A stretch of 40,000 bases of DNA. Source: Cryptomeria japonica (taxonomy: Eukaryota > Streptophyta > Pinopsida > Cupressales > Cupressaceae). The notes under the pieces were generated by a model. It was not told where the DNA came from, did no database searches, and worked only from the letters and a program-made list of their open reading frames with translations. The position numbers and the translations under genes are program-made. Shown here piece by piece: positions 22,201 through 32,710 of the stretch (the stretch's first letter is position 1; each line of letters starts with the position of its first letter). The DNA is taken from positions 42,501 through 82,500 of the forward strand of contig NW_026729286.1 in the NCBI RefSeq assembly GCF_030272615.1, in the 5' to 3' direction.

Positions 22201-25200
22201 AGTTTGGTGGGGTTTCTCGCATTGGCTCTTCCCAGGCCCGGTTGTTGGGTGCGCTCCCACCCTGGCGCGCGCGAAGTTGGAAGTTGGGTTAATTGCCCGG
22301 GCGCGCACCTTCGCCAGGGTGGGCACCTTGGTGCGCAAACCTTGGCTGGGCTGCGCACCAGGGCGGGCTCAAGATGGCACCAGCATTCCCTTTTTCTCAC
22401 TATCTTTCAAAACGGAAATTTTAAAATCTCGTTTTTTTTTTGCCTTTTATGGAAATTAGTGAAGGCATCGCATCAAAGGTGCGCACCTCGCTGCCCACCT
22501 TGGTGTGCTCCGAGGTGCCCACCACGGTGCGCAACGCCGGTGCGAACCCGGGAGCGCCCCGATGTGTGCTCCAAGGTGCGGCGTGCACGAAGTCGGACCC
22601 CGGTTTGCCCCGGGTGCGCACCTCGCGTGCACCTTGGTGCGCACACCTTGGCTGGGTTGCGCGGCCTGGTGGGCACCATGGTGCGCACCAAGGAGCGCTC
22701 CGAAGTGTGCTCCAAGGTGCGGCGTGCACGAAGTCGGAGCCCGGTTTGCCCCGGGTGCGCACCTTCGCCGCGGTGGGCACCATGGCGTGCACGAAGTCGG
22801 AGCCCGGTTTGCCCCGGGTGCGCACCTCGCGTGCACCTTCGCCGGGGTGGGCACCTCGGCTGGGTTGCGCGCCCTGGTGCGCACCAAGGAGCGCTCTGAA
22901 GTGTGCTCCAAGGTGCGGCGTGCACGAAGTCGGAGCCCGGTTTGCCCCGGGTGTGCACCTCGCGTGCACCTTCGCTGCGGTGGGCACCTTGGCTGGGTTG
23001 CGCGCCTTGGTGGGCACCATGCAGTGCACGAAGTCGGAGCCCGGTTTGCCCCGGGCGCGCACCTCCGCCAGGGTGGGCACCTTGGTGCGCACAACTTGCC
23101 TGGGCTGCGCACCAGGAAGGGCTCAAGATGGCACCCGCGTTCCGTTTTTTTCACTATCTTTCAGAACGGAAATTTTAAAATATCGTTTTTTTTTTGCCTT
23201 TTCTGGAAATTAGTGAAGGCAGCGCATCAAAGGTGCGCAACGCTGGTGCGAACCTGGGAGCGCTCCGATGTGTGCTCCAAGGTGCGGCGTGCACGAAGTC
23301 GGACCCCGGTTTGCCCCGGGTGCGCACCTCGCGTGCACCTTGGTGCGCACACCTTGGCTGGGTTGCGCGCCCTGGTGGGCACCATGGTGCGCACCAAGGA
23401 GCGCTCCGAAGTGTGCTCCAAGGTGCGGCGTGCACGAAGTCGGAGCCCGGTTTGCCCCGGGTGCGCACCTCGCGTGCACCTTCGCCGCGGTGGGCACCAT
23501 GGCGTGCACGAAGTCGGAGCCCGGTTTGCCCCGGGTGCGCACCTCGCGTGCACCTTCGCCGGGGTGGGCACCTTGGTGTGCAGACCTTGGCTGGGTTGCG
23601 CGCCCTGGTGGGCACCATGGTGCGCACCAAGGAGCGCTCCGAAGTGTGCTCCAAGGTGCGGCCTGCACGAAGTCGGAGCCCGGTTTGCCCCGGGTGTGCA
23701 CCTCGGGTGGGCACCTTGGTGCGCATGCCTTGCCTGGGCTGCGCACCAGGGCGGGCTCAAGATGGCACCCGCGTTCCTTTTTTTTCACTATCTTTCAAAA
23801 CGGAAATTTTAAAATCTCATTTTTTTTTGCCTTTTTCTGGAAATTAGTGAAGGCAGCGCATCAAAGGTGCGCACCTCGCTGCCCACCACGGTGCGCAACG
23901 CCGGTGGGCACCCGGGAGTGCTTCGAAGTGTGCTCCAAGGTGCTGCGTGCACGTTGTCGGAGCCCGGTTTGCCCCGGGTGCGCACCTCGCGTGCACCTTC
24001 GTCGGGGTGGGCACCTTGGCTGGGTTTGCCCCGGCTGCGCTCCGAAGCGGGGTTATTGGAGCGCCGCCTCTTTTTTTGTCGGAGCGTTTGGTGGGGTTTC
24101 TCGCATTGGCTCTTCCGAGGCCCGGTTGCCACCCTGGCGCGCACGAAGTCGGAAGTAGGGTTAATTGCCCGGGTGCGCACCTTTGCCAGGGTGGGCACCT
24201 TACCTGGGCTGCGCACCAGGGCGGGCTCAAGATGGCACGCGCGTTCCGTTTTTTTCACTATCTTTCAAAACGGAAATTTTAAAATCTCCTTTTTTTTTTG
24301 CCTTTTCTGGAAATTAGTGAAGGCAGCGCATCAAAGGTGCGCACCTCGCTGCCCACCTTGGTGTGCTCTGAGGTGCGCACCCGGGAGCGCTACGAAGTGT
24401 GCTCCAAGGTGCGGCGTGCACGTTGTCGGAGCCCGGTTTGCCCCGGGTGCGCACCTCGCCTGCACCTTGGCCGGGGTGGGCACCTTGGCTGGGTTTGCCC
24501 AGGGTGCGCTCCGAAGCGGGGTTACTGGAGCGCCCCCTCTTTTTTTGTCAGAGCGTTTGGTGGGGTTTCTCGCATTGGCTCTTCCCAGGCCCGGTTGTTG
24601 GGTGCGCTCCCACCCTGGCGCGCGCGAAGTTGGAAGTTGGGTTAATTGCCCGGGCGCGCACCTTCGCCAGGGTGGGCACCTTGGTGCGCACACCTTGGCT
24701 GGGCTGCGCACCAGGGCGGGCTCAAGATGGCACCAGCATTCCCTTTTTCTCACTATCTTTCAAAACGGAAATTTTAAAATCTCGTTTTTTTTTTGCCTTT
24801 TATGGAAATTAGTGAAGGCATCGCATCAAAGGTGCGCACCTCGCTGCCCACCTTGGTGTGCTCCGAGGTGCCCACCACGGTGCGCAACGCCGGTGCGAAC
24901 CCGGGAGCGCCCCGATGTGTGCTCCAAGGTGCGGCGTGCACGAAGTCGGACCCCGGTTTGCCCCGGGTGCGCACCTCGCGTGCACCTTGGTGCGCACACC
25001 TTGGCTGGGTTGCGCGGCCTGGTGGGCACCATGGTGCGCACCAAGGAGCGCTCCGAAGTGTGCTCCAAGGTGCGGCGTGCACGAAGTCGGAGCCCGGTTT
25101 GCCCCGGGTACGCACCTCGCGTGCACCTTCGCCGGGGTGGGCACCTCGGCTGGGTTGCGCGCCCTGGTGCGCACCAAGGAGCGCTCCGAAGTGTGCTCCA

Positions 25201-27024
25201 AGGTGCGGCGTGCACGAAGTCGGAGCCCGGTTTGCCCCGGGTGCGCACCTTCGCCGCGGTGCGCACCATGGCGTGCACGAAGTCGGAGCCCGGTTTGCCC
25301 CGGGTGCGCACCTCGCGTGCACCTTCGGCGGGGTTGCGCGCCCTGGTGGGCACCATGGTGCGCACCAAGGAGCGCTCCGAAGTGTGCTCCAAGGTGCGGC
25401 GTGCACGAAGTCGGAGCCCGGTTTGCCCCGGGTGCGCACCTCGCGTGCACCTTCGGCGGGGTTGCGCGCCCTGGTGGGCACCATGGTGCGCACCAAGGAG
25501 CGCTCCGAAGTGTGCTCCAAGGTGCGGCGTGCACGAAGTCGGAGCCCGGTTTGCCCCGGGTGCGCACCTCGCGTGCACCTTCGCCGCGGTGGGCACCATG
25601 GCGTGCACGAAGTCGGAGCCCGGTTTGCCCCGGGTGCGCACCTCGCGTGCACCTTCGCCGGGGTGGGCACCTCGGCTGGGTTGCGCGCCCTGGTGCGCAC
25701 CAAGGAGCGCTCCGAAGTGTGCTCCAAGGTGCGGCGTGCACGAAGTCGGAGCCCGGTTTGCCCCGGGTGCGCACCTCGCGTGCACCTTCGCCAGGGTGGG
25801 CACCTCGGTGCGCACACCTTCTCAATGTTTTCTTGCCTTTTCTGGAAATTGGTGAAGGCAGCGCATCAAAGGTGCGCACCTCGGTGTGCTCCGAGGTGCG
25901 AACCCGAGAGCGCTCCGAGGTGCCCACGAAGTCGAAAGTCGGGTTAATTGCATTGTTTTCCCCGGGTGCGCTCCGAGGTGCGCAACATCGGCGCGCACCA
26001 AGGAGGGCTCCGAAGTGTGCTCCAAGGTGCGCACGATGGCGTGCACCTCTGGTGCGCACGATTCGGAGCTCGGTTTGACCGGGGTGCGCACACCTTGGCT
26101 GGGTTGCGCACCTTTTGTGCGCTCCAAGGTGCGCACGAAGTCGGAGCTCGGTTTGCCCCGGGTGCGCACCTTCGCCAGGGTGCGCACCTTGATGCGCACG
26201 CCTTGGCTGGGCTGCGCACCTTGGTGGGCGCCATGGTGCGCACCTTTCGTGCGCTCCAAGGTGCGCACGAAGTCGGAGCTCGGTTTGCCCCGGGTGCGCA
26301 CCTTGGTGGGCGCCATGGTGCACTCCGAGGTGCCCAAGATTGGTGCGCACCAAGGAGCGCTCCGAAGTGCGCTCCAAGGTGCGCGCGAAGTCGAAAGTTG
26401 GGTTAATTGTCCGGTTTGCCTCGGGTGCGCACCTTGCGTGCACCTTCGCCAGGGTGGGCGCCTTGGTGCGCACACCTTGGCTGGGCTGCGCACACCTTGG
26501 CACCCGCGTTTCCTTCATTTTAAATTTTTTTTTTTTACAATCTCTCAAGTGGGAAATTCTATAATCTCAACTTTTTTTGCCTTTTCAGGAAACTTTTGAA
26601 TGGAGCGCATCATTGGTGCGCTCCGAAGTGTGCTCCAAAGCTCTCTCCAGCTGCGTGCACCTGCCCCGGCCGCGCACCCGGCCCCGCCCAGCTTCGCTCA
26701 CCTGTCCCGGGCGTCTGGTGCGGAACCTTAGAGTAAGAAACATCACCGTGCACCTTGGCCAACGTGCGCGACTCGACCGAGCGCGCACTGGCCGAGGTGC
26801 ACACCGATTTCACCTGGGTGCGCGCGCAGCACCTCGGGCGCACCGGGGTGCGCGCACAACGCCCGGGTTGCACCGTGGCCTGTGTGCTCGGGGCGCCTCG
26901 GGTGCGCGCTCGGTGTCGCCCCCGCGCGCGCGGTAGTGCGGGCAGCGCACCCCGGCCCGGCCCGGCCCCGACGAGAACGCAAACGGGCAAAAGGTTTATT
27001 CAAATAGCATTGCGACGCCCGGCG

Positions 27025-27037
27025 AAAAACTAAAAAA
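27025..27037 (-). terminator. Pol III terminator of 5S copy 4
   Basis: T6-AG-T5 directly after the 5S 3' end on the minus strand. Confidence 0.85.
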
Positions 27038-27155
27038 GGGTGCAACACCGGGACTTCCCGGGAGGTCACCCATCCCAGTACTACTCCGGCCCAAGCGCGC
27101 TTAACTGCGGAGTTCTGATGGGATCCGGTGCACTAACGCTGGTATGATCGCACCC
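27036..27155 (-). rRNA. 5S ribosomal RNA gene, copy 4
   Basis: By eye, identical to the other 5S copies, although its unit is truncated about 1.25 kb to the right. It is the 5S gene closest to the presumed Pol I promoters: about 2.7 kb from the first promoter copy and about 6.9 kb from P13, pointing away from them. Confidence 0.97.
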
Positions 27156-27183
27156 GTTATGAGCTTGTCGCAGTGTGTACTTA
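27156..27183 (-). promoter_or_regulatory. 5' external promoter of 5S copy 4
   Basis: Same bases as upstream of copy 1: TAAGTA at -28 to -23 and C at -1. Confidence 0.65.
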
Positions 27184-28410
27184 GCAAACCGCGACCCACG
27201 TGCGAATCCACCCTGGCCACCCACCCCCGTCGAGGTGCACACCCTCCCTCGCGAAGTGCGCCCCGTTCGCCAAGTGTGAGCCCTGCCCGGGTGCGCGCAC
27301 CTTGCTAGGGCGTCGGGTGTGCACCCGGCCCGGCCTACGTGCGTGCACCTGGAGGGGGCGTCGTGTGCGTGCAGTGTCCCGTCTGCAACGCGGTGCCCAC
27401 ACACCACCTCGGGCGCAACGACCTGCGCTCACATGTGGGCCGAGTGCACCTTGGTGCATGTTCGGGGCGCCTCGGGTGCACGCTCGATCTTGCCCCGGTG
27501 CACCAAGGCGCTCGGTTTGCCCCGGGTGCGCACTTGGTGCAAGGTGGGCACCCAAAATAGGGATCAAGCACCAAAACACAAGTTTCGGGATGCAAAATGG
27601 GACCCAAGGACCACAAATGCGTTCCAAGACCCATGATGGGTCCACGAGAACAAAAATGTGTTCCGAGACTTAATAAACAAATATTGGGTTTTAGGAGAAG
27701 AAACATGCTCTGATGCCCAAAACGAGAATCGACCCCGAAAAGGCCACAGGCCAAAAGTGGGATGCGAGACAAAAAAAAATGGGACCCGAGGACCAAAATT
27801 GGGTTCCCAGGTCGAAGACAGGGCAACCGGACAAGAAACGACCTCTAAGGCTCGAAATGAGTCCCGACGACTAAAACTTGACAAGAAGCACCCATCAGGC
27901 ACCCAACTCGACACCCATGGGATGCCGACCCACCCGGGCTTCCACCTAGCACACCTTGGCACCCACCCACCCTCGCACCCAACCTCGCACCCAACTTAGC
28001 ACCTTTGAACCCACATTGGCACTCACCCTGACCCTGGCACCTTGGAACCCACATTGGCACTCACCTTGACCCTGGCACCCACCTTTGCACTCACCTTGGG
28101 ACCCACCCTGGCTCCCACCTCGGCACCCACCCAGACACCCACCTTGGTTCCTTGGCACCCACCTTGGATCCTTGGCACCCACCCCGACACCCACCTTGGC
28201 ACGCAACTTGGCTACTTGCCACCCACCTTGGCTCCTTGACGCCCACCCCGACAACCACCCCGTGACCTACCCTGGCTAGGGTTGGTGCACACCCACCCTG
28301 GTGCCCACCTTGGCACCCACCCTATGACCCACCTTGGCACGCACCTTAGTACCCACCCCGTTACCCACCCTAGGACCCACCCCGTGACCCACCTTGGCCA
28401 GGGTGGGTGC

Positions 28411-29600
28411 ACCCACCCTGGTGCCCACCTTGGCACCCACCCATCCTAGCACCCAGCCTGTGACCGGGCTTGGAACCCAACCTTGCACCCGCACCCGTCT
28501 TGGCCAGTGTGGGTGCGCACCCATCCTGGCACCCACGTTGTGACACACCCTTTAACCCACGCACCCTAGCACCCACGTTGGCACCCACCTTGGAACCCAA
28601 CCTAGCAACTTGGCACCCACCCCGTGACCCACCTTGGCATCCACCATAGCAGTCGCCGACTTGGCACCCACCTCGGCACCCACCTTGACACTTGTGGACC
28701 CACCTTGCCACTCACCCTAGCATCGACCCATCCTAGCACCCACCCTGGCACCTTTGCACCCTAGCACTCACCCATCCTAGCACCTAACCTGTGACCCACC
28801 TTGACACTCACCCTCGCACCCACCTTGGAACCCAACCTAGCACCCACCCACCCTGACACCAACCCTAGCACCTACCCACCCTTGCACCCACCCTGTGACC
28901 CATCTTGGCACCCACCCATCCTACCACTCAACCTATCACCCACCTTCTCACCCACCTTGGCATCCACCTTAGCACCCACCCACACTGGCACCTTGGCACC
29001 CACCTCGGGCAAGGTGGGTGCACACCCACCCTGGCACCCAATTTAGAACCCACCGAGCATGTTACCCACCTTGGCACCCACATTGCAGCCCACCCTAGTA
29101 CCCACCCTATGACCCACATTGGCATCCACACCCTAGCACCCAGGCACCTCGACACCCGCCTTGACACCCACCCTAGCACTGAACCTGTGACCCACCTTGG
29201 AACTCACCCTAGAACCCACCCACCCTGTGAACCACCTTGGCATCCACCTTAGCACCCACCCACCTTGGCACCCACTCTAGCACTCACCCATCCTAACACC
29301 CAACTTGTTACCCACCTTGGCACCCGCCCTCGCGTCCACCTTGAAACCCACCCTAGCACCCACCCACGCAGGAGCCCACCTTGGCACCCAACCTAACACC
29401 CACGCATCCTGGCACCCAACTTGTGACCCACCTTGGAACCCACCCTAGTACCCACCTTTGAACCCACTATATCACCAACCCACCTTGGCACCCACCCTAT
29501 GACCCTCTTTGGAATCCACCCTAGCACGCACCCACCCTGGCACCCACCATGGAGCGCACCCTAGCACCCACCCACCTCGGCACGCACCTCAACACCCACC
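28411..29600. repeat. Long CACCC array, strand-skewed
   Basis: About 1.2 kb of degenerate short repeats such as CTAGCACCCACCTTGGCACC and CACCCTGTGACCCACC. The plus strand is C-rich and the minus strand G-rich with many closely spaced GGG runs (for example the complement of 28839-28856), so G-quadruplexes are possible on that strand. It separates the 5S superunits from the promoter domain. No gene or promoter motif is seen. Confidence 0.85.
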
Positions 29601-29790
29601 TTGGTGTGCGCACTGCGCCAACCTCTCAAAGACCCTATGTGGTGCGCTCCAAAGTGTACACCTTTGGTGCGCTCCAAGGTGCGCACCTTTGGTGCACACC
29701 GAGGTGCACACCAAAGTGTGCACCGAGGTGAGCACCAAAGTGCACTCCAGGGTGCACACCAAGGCGTGCACCTTTGGTGCGGTCAATGCA
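29601..29790. repeat. Transition region of GGTGCACACC-type repeats
   Basis: Begins with GCACTGCGCCAACCTCTCAAAGACCC, split here as GCACTGCGCCAACC and TCAAAGACCC; the same words end each promoter repeat further right. Short repeats such as GTGCACACC, CCAAAGTGTGCACC and CCTTTGGTGCGC follow. They resemble the 52-bp array and the palindromic arrays, and link the two domains. Confidence 0.65.
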
Positions 29791-29847
29791 AACGAATTCG
29801 GAAGTTGGGGTCGATGTCCTAATCGCTGCTGCAGACTACACGTATGA

Positions 29848-29904
29848 GAATCGGACAAATAGCTTTATATAGGGGAGGTGTTGCGTTTGATGGGTCGACT
29901 CCCC
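29848..29904 (+). promoter_or_regulatory. Pol I promoter-like element P1
   Basis: Core TATATAGGGG at 29866-29875, with one extra T before it compared with the other copies. The upstream word GGAAGTTGGGGTCGATGTCC starts at 29800, about 71 bp before the presumed start. GGGGAG just after the TATA is matched by CTCCCC 21 nt later. Plant Pol I start sites have the form TATATA-GGGG; activity here is inferred. Confidence 0.6.
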
Positions 29905-30005
29905 TGGTTGTGTGCACTGCACCAACTTCAAAGACCCTGTCTTGTTTAAGAAGTCAAAAGTTGGGGTGGATGTCCTAATCATTGCTGCAGTCTACGCATG
30001 TATGA

Positions 30006-30061
30006 GAATCAGACAAATAGCTTATATAGGGGAGGTGTTGCATTCGGTGGGTTGACTCCCC
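30006..30061 (+). promoter_or_regulatory. Pol I promoter-like element P2
   Basis: Core TATATAGGGG at 30023-30032, preceded by GAATCAGACAAATAGCT. GGGGAG and CTCCCC arms are 21 nt apart; the loop ends GTTGA rather than GTCGA. Confidence 0.6.
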
Positions 30062-30225
30062 TGGTTGTGCGCACTGCGCCAACCTCAAAGACCCCGCATA
30101 GCAGAAGAAGTCGGAAGTCGGATTTTGGTGAGCACCAAGGCGTGCACCTTTGGTGCGGTCAACGCAGACGAATTCAGAAGTTGGGGTGGATGTCCTAATC
30201 ATTGTTGCAGGCTACACATGTATGA

Positions 30226-30281
30226 GAATCAGACAAATAGCTTATATAGGGGAGGTGTTGGGTTTGATGGGTCAACTCCCT
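30226..30281 (+). promoter_or_regulatory. Pol I promoter-like element P3
   Basis: Core TATATAGGGG at 30243-30252. The right arm is CTCCCT, so the outermost pair of the inverted repeat becomes G-T. It lies 220 bp after P2 because of the 63-bp insertion. Confidence 0.6.
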
Positions 30282-30382
30282 TGGTTGTGCGCATTACGCC
30301 AACCTCAAAGACCTTGTTTTCGTTAAGAAGTCAAAAGTTGGGGTCAATGTCCTAATGGCTCCTGCAGGCTACACATGTATGA

Positions 30383-30438
30383 GAATCGGACAAATAGCTT
30401 ATATAGGGGAGGTGTTGGGTTTGATGGGTCGACTCCCC
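30383..30438 (+). promoter_or_regulatory. Pol I promoter-like element P4
   Basis: Core TATATAGGGG at 30400-30409. The upstream word reads AAAAGTTGGGGTCAATGTCC at about -72. Both GGGGAG and CTCCCC arms are intact. Confidence 0.6.
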
Positions 30439-30539
30439 TGGTTGTGCGCATTACGTCAACCTCAAAGACCTTGTTTTCGTTAAGAAGTCAAAAGTTGGGG
30501 TCGATGTCCTAATTGCTCCTGTAGACTACACATGTATGA

Positions 30540-30595
30540 GAATCAGACAAATAGCTTATATAGGGGAGGTGTTGGGTTTGATGGGTTGACTCCCC
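30540..30595 (+). promoter_or_regulatory. Pol I promoter-like element P5
   Basis: Core TATATAGGGG at 30557-30566; both arms of the start-site inverted repeat are intact. 157 bp from P4 and P6. Confidence 0.6.
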
Positions 30596-30696
30596 TAGTT
30601 GTTCGCATTACACCAACCTCAAAGACCTTGTTTTCGTTTAGAAGCCGAAAGTTGGGGTCGATGTCCTAATTGCTCCTGCAGGCTACGCATGTATGA

Positions 30697-30752
30697 GAAT
30701 CAGACAAATAGCTTATATAGGGGAGGTGTTGGGTTTGATGGGTCGACTCCCC
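30697..30752 (+). promoter_or_regulatory. Pol I promoter-like element P6
   Basis: Core TATATAGGGG at 30714-30723, arms intact, loop ending GTCGA. It is the last copy before the 52-bp array; P7 lies 935 bp further on. Confidence 0.6.
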
Positions 30753-30893
30753 TGGTTGTGCGCATTGCGCCAACCTCAAAGACCCTGCATTGCGGATGAA
30801 GTCGAAAGTCAGAGTTTGGTGTGCTACAAGGTGTGGTCGAAGGTGCTCACCTAGGTGTGCACCTTTGGAGCACAGGAAAAGTGCCCTCCAAAA

Positions 30894-31540
30894 GTGCGCA
30901 CCTTTGGAGTGCACAAAAGTGCCCTCCAAAAGTGCGCACCTTTGGAGCGCAGAAAAGTGCCCTCCAAAAAGTGCCCTCCAAAAGTGCGCACCTTTGGAGC
31001 GCAGAAAAGTGCCCTCCAAAAAGTGCCCTCCAAAAGTGCGCACCTTTGGAGCGCAGAAAAGTGCCCTCCAAAAAGTGCCCTCCAAAAGTGCGCACCTTTG
31101 GAGCGCAGAAAAGTGCCCTCCAAAAAGTGCCCTCCAAAAGTGCGCACCTTTGGAGCGCAGAAAAGTGCCCTCCAAAAAGTGCCCTCCAAAAGTGCGCACC
31201 TTTGGAGCGCAGAAAAGTGCCCTCCAAAAAGTGCCCTCCAAAAGTGCGCACCTTTGGAGCGCAGAAAAGTGCCCTCCAAAAAGTGCCCTCCAAAAGTGCG
31301 CACCTTTGGAGCGCAGAAAAGTGCCCTCCAAAAAGTGCCCTCCAAAAGTGCGCACCTTTGGAGCGCAGAAAAGTGCCCTCCAAAAAGTGCCCTCCAAAAG
31401 TGCGCACCTTTGGAGCGCAGAAAAGTGCCCTCCAAAAAGTGCCCTCCAAAAGTGCGCACCTTTGGAGCGCAGAAAAGTGCCCTCCAAAAGTGCGCACCTT
31501 TGGAGCGCACAAAAGTGCCCTCCAAAAGTGCGCACTTTTG
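30894..31540. repeat. 52-bp tandem array (ten units plus 38-bp end units)
   Basis: GTGCGCACCTTTGGAGCGC recurs every 52 bp from 30932 to 31452 (ten exact-length units). The spacing is 38 bp at the left edge (30894 to 30932) and at the right edge (31452 to 31490 to 31528). The 52-bp unit contains the word AGTGCCCTCCAAAA twice; the 38-bp unit contains it once. Because 52 is not a multiple of 3, a repeating 52-residue peptide appears in every frame on both strands; this is an artefact. Confidence 0.95.
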
Positions 31541-31631
31541 GTGCGCACCAAGGCGCTGGTTCGGTCGTTGCAGGCGAGTTCGGAAGTTGGGGTCGATGTC
31601 CTGAGCGGAGGTGCAAACTACACAGGTGTCG

Positions 31632-31687
31632 GAATCGGACAAATAGCTTATATAGGGGAGGTGTATGCTTCGATGGGTCGACTCCCC
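31632..31687 (+). promoter_or_regulatory. Pol I promoter-like element P7
   Basis: Core TATATAGGGG at 31649-31658, preceded by GAATCGGACAAATAGCT. Arms GGGGAG and CTCCCC are 21 nt apart, with a GTCGAC at the right arm. First copy of the 311-bp class. Confidence 0.65.
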
Positions 31688-31942
31688 AGGTTGAGCGCAC
31701 CGCGCCAACCTCAAAGACCCTACGGTATGGATGAAGTCGGAAGTTGGGTCCGATGACCGATTCGATTAGTAGGTATGCTCATGAGGTCGGAATTTGGGTC
31801 CGATGACCTGCCATGTGCAGGAAGGCGAATGTTGACACTGTGCGTTGCAAGGTGCACACCAAGGCGCTGGTGCGGTCTTTTTAGTCGAGTTCGGAAGTTG
31901 GGGTCGATGTCCTGATCGGAGGTGCAAGCTACACAGGTGTGG

Positions 31943-31998
31943 GAATCGGACAAATAGCTTATATAGGGGAGGTGTATGCTTCGTTGGGTCGACTCCCC
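31943..31998 (+). promoter_or_regulatory. Pol I promoter-like element P8
   Basis: Core TATATAGGGG at 31960-31969. The upstream word GGAAGTTGGGGTCGATGTCC starts at 31893, 72 bp before the presumed start. Arms intact. Confidence 0.65.
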
Positions 31999-32253
31999 GG
32001 GTTGAGCGCACCGCGCCAACCTCAAAGACCCTACGGTATGGATGAAGTCGGAAGTTGGGTCCGATGACCGATTCGATATGTAGGCATACTCGCGAGGTCG
32101 GAATTTGGGTCCGATGACCTGCCACGTGCAGGAAGGCGAATGTTGGCACTGTGCGTTGCAAGGTGCGCACCAAGGCGCTGGTTCGGTCGTTGGAGGCGAG
32201 TTCGGAAGTTGGGGTCGATGTCTTGATCGGAGGTGCAAACTACACAGGTGTGG

Positions 32254-32309
32254 GAATCGGACAAATAGCTTATATAGGGGAGGTGTATGCTTCGTTGGGT
32301 CGACTCCCC
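32254..32309 (+). promoter_or_regulatory. Pol I promoter-like element P9
   Basis: Core TATATAGGGG at 32271-32280; sequence nearly identical to P8, arms intact. Confidence 0.65.
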
Positions 32310-32564
32310 GGGTTGAGCGCACCGCGCCAACCTCAAAGACCCTACGGTATGGATGAAGTCGGAAGTTGGGTCCGATGACCGATTCGATATGTAGGCATAC
32401 TCGCGAGGTCGGAATTTGGGTCCGATGACCTGCCATGTGCAGGAAGGCGAATGTTGGGACTGTGCGTCGCAAGGTGCGCACCAAGGCGCTGGTGCCGTCG
32501 TTGCAGTCGAGTTCGGAAGTTGGGGTCGATGTCCTGGTCAGAGGTGCAAACTACACAGGTGTGG

Positions 32565-32620
32565 GAATCGGACAAATAGCTTATATAGGGGAGGTGTATG
32601 CTTCGATGGGTCGACTCCCT
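32565..32620 (+). promoter_or_regulatory. Pol I promoter-like element P10
   Basis: Core TATATAGGGG at 32582-32591. The right arm is CTCCCT, giving one G-T pair at the end of the inverted repeat, as at P3. Confidence 0.65.
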
Positions 32621-32710
32621 GGGTTGAGCGCACCGCGCCAACCTCAAAGACCCTACAGTATGGATGAAGTCGGAAGTTGGGTCCGATGACCGATTCGATA
32701 CGTAGGCATA

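Larger units (their letters stand above)
15847..23694. repeat. 7.8-kb IGS superunit, copy 3 (76-bp deletion)
   Basis: Copy 3 is 7848 bp long. Copy-1 positions map by adding 15846 up to about 2106, and by adding 15770 after that. It lacks 76 bp that contain the partial AT-rich module present at 2131-2179 in copy 1, and it has one extra T in the run near 23190. The 5S gene is at 19112-19231. The A at 16052 is shared with copy 2. Confidence 0.95.
23695..28410. repeat. 7.9-kb IGS superunit, copy 4 (truncated on the right)
   Basis: Collinear with the first 4716 bp of copy 1 (add 23694). Identity ends at 28410, inside the CACCC block at the word GGGTGGGTGC. Copies 1-3 turn here into another palindromic array, whereas this copy runs on into a longer CACCC array. 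The 5S gene is at 27036-27155. Private substitutions seen by eye: T at 27214, A at 27867 and C at 28226. It is the copy nearest the promoter domain and probably marks the edge of the amplified array. Confidence 0.93.
29791..30790 (+). repeat. 157-bp spacer-promoter repeat array (P1-P6)
   Basis: Six units, each with an AGTTGGGG(T) upstream word, the TATATAGGGG core, the CTCCCC arm and a trailing GCGCCAACCTCAAAGACC. Core spacings are 157, 220, 157, 157 and 157 bp. The 220-bp interval carries a 63-bp insertion that repeats the CACCAAGGCGTGCACC sequence found just left of P1. GAATCRGACAAATAGCT precedes every core. Confidence 0.85.

Noticed and set aside
28411-29600. Telomere-like repeats (CCCTA words)
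   Set aside because: CCCTAG occurs inside degenerate CACCC repeats, but no run of CCCTAAA units exists.
29601-29790. Extra Pol I promoter or 5S fragment in the transition region
   Set aside because: No TATATAGGGG and no 5S A-box or C-box sequence; only short GTGCACACC-type repeats.
30894-31540. CRISPR-like array of short repeats
   Set aside because: There are no unique spacers; the whole 52-bp period is repeated. The context is eukaryotic rDNA.
30790-31756. Long open frames over the 52-bp array encoding a repeated peptide
   Set aside because: The unit is not a multiple of 3, so all frames give the same cycled 52-residue peptide. Both strands are open. This is a tandem-repeat artefact.
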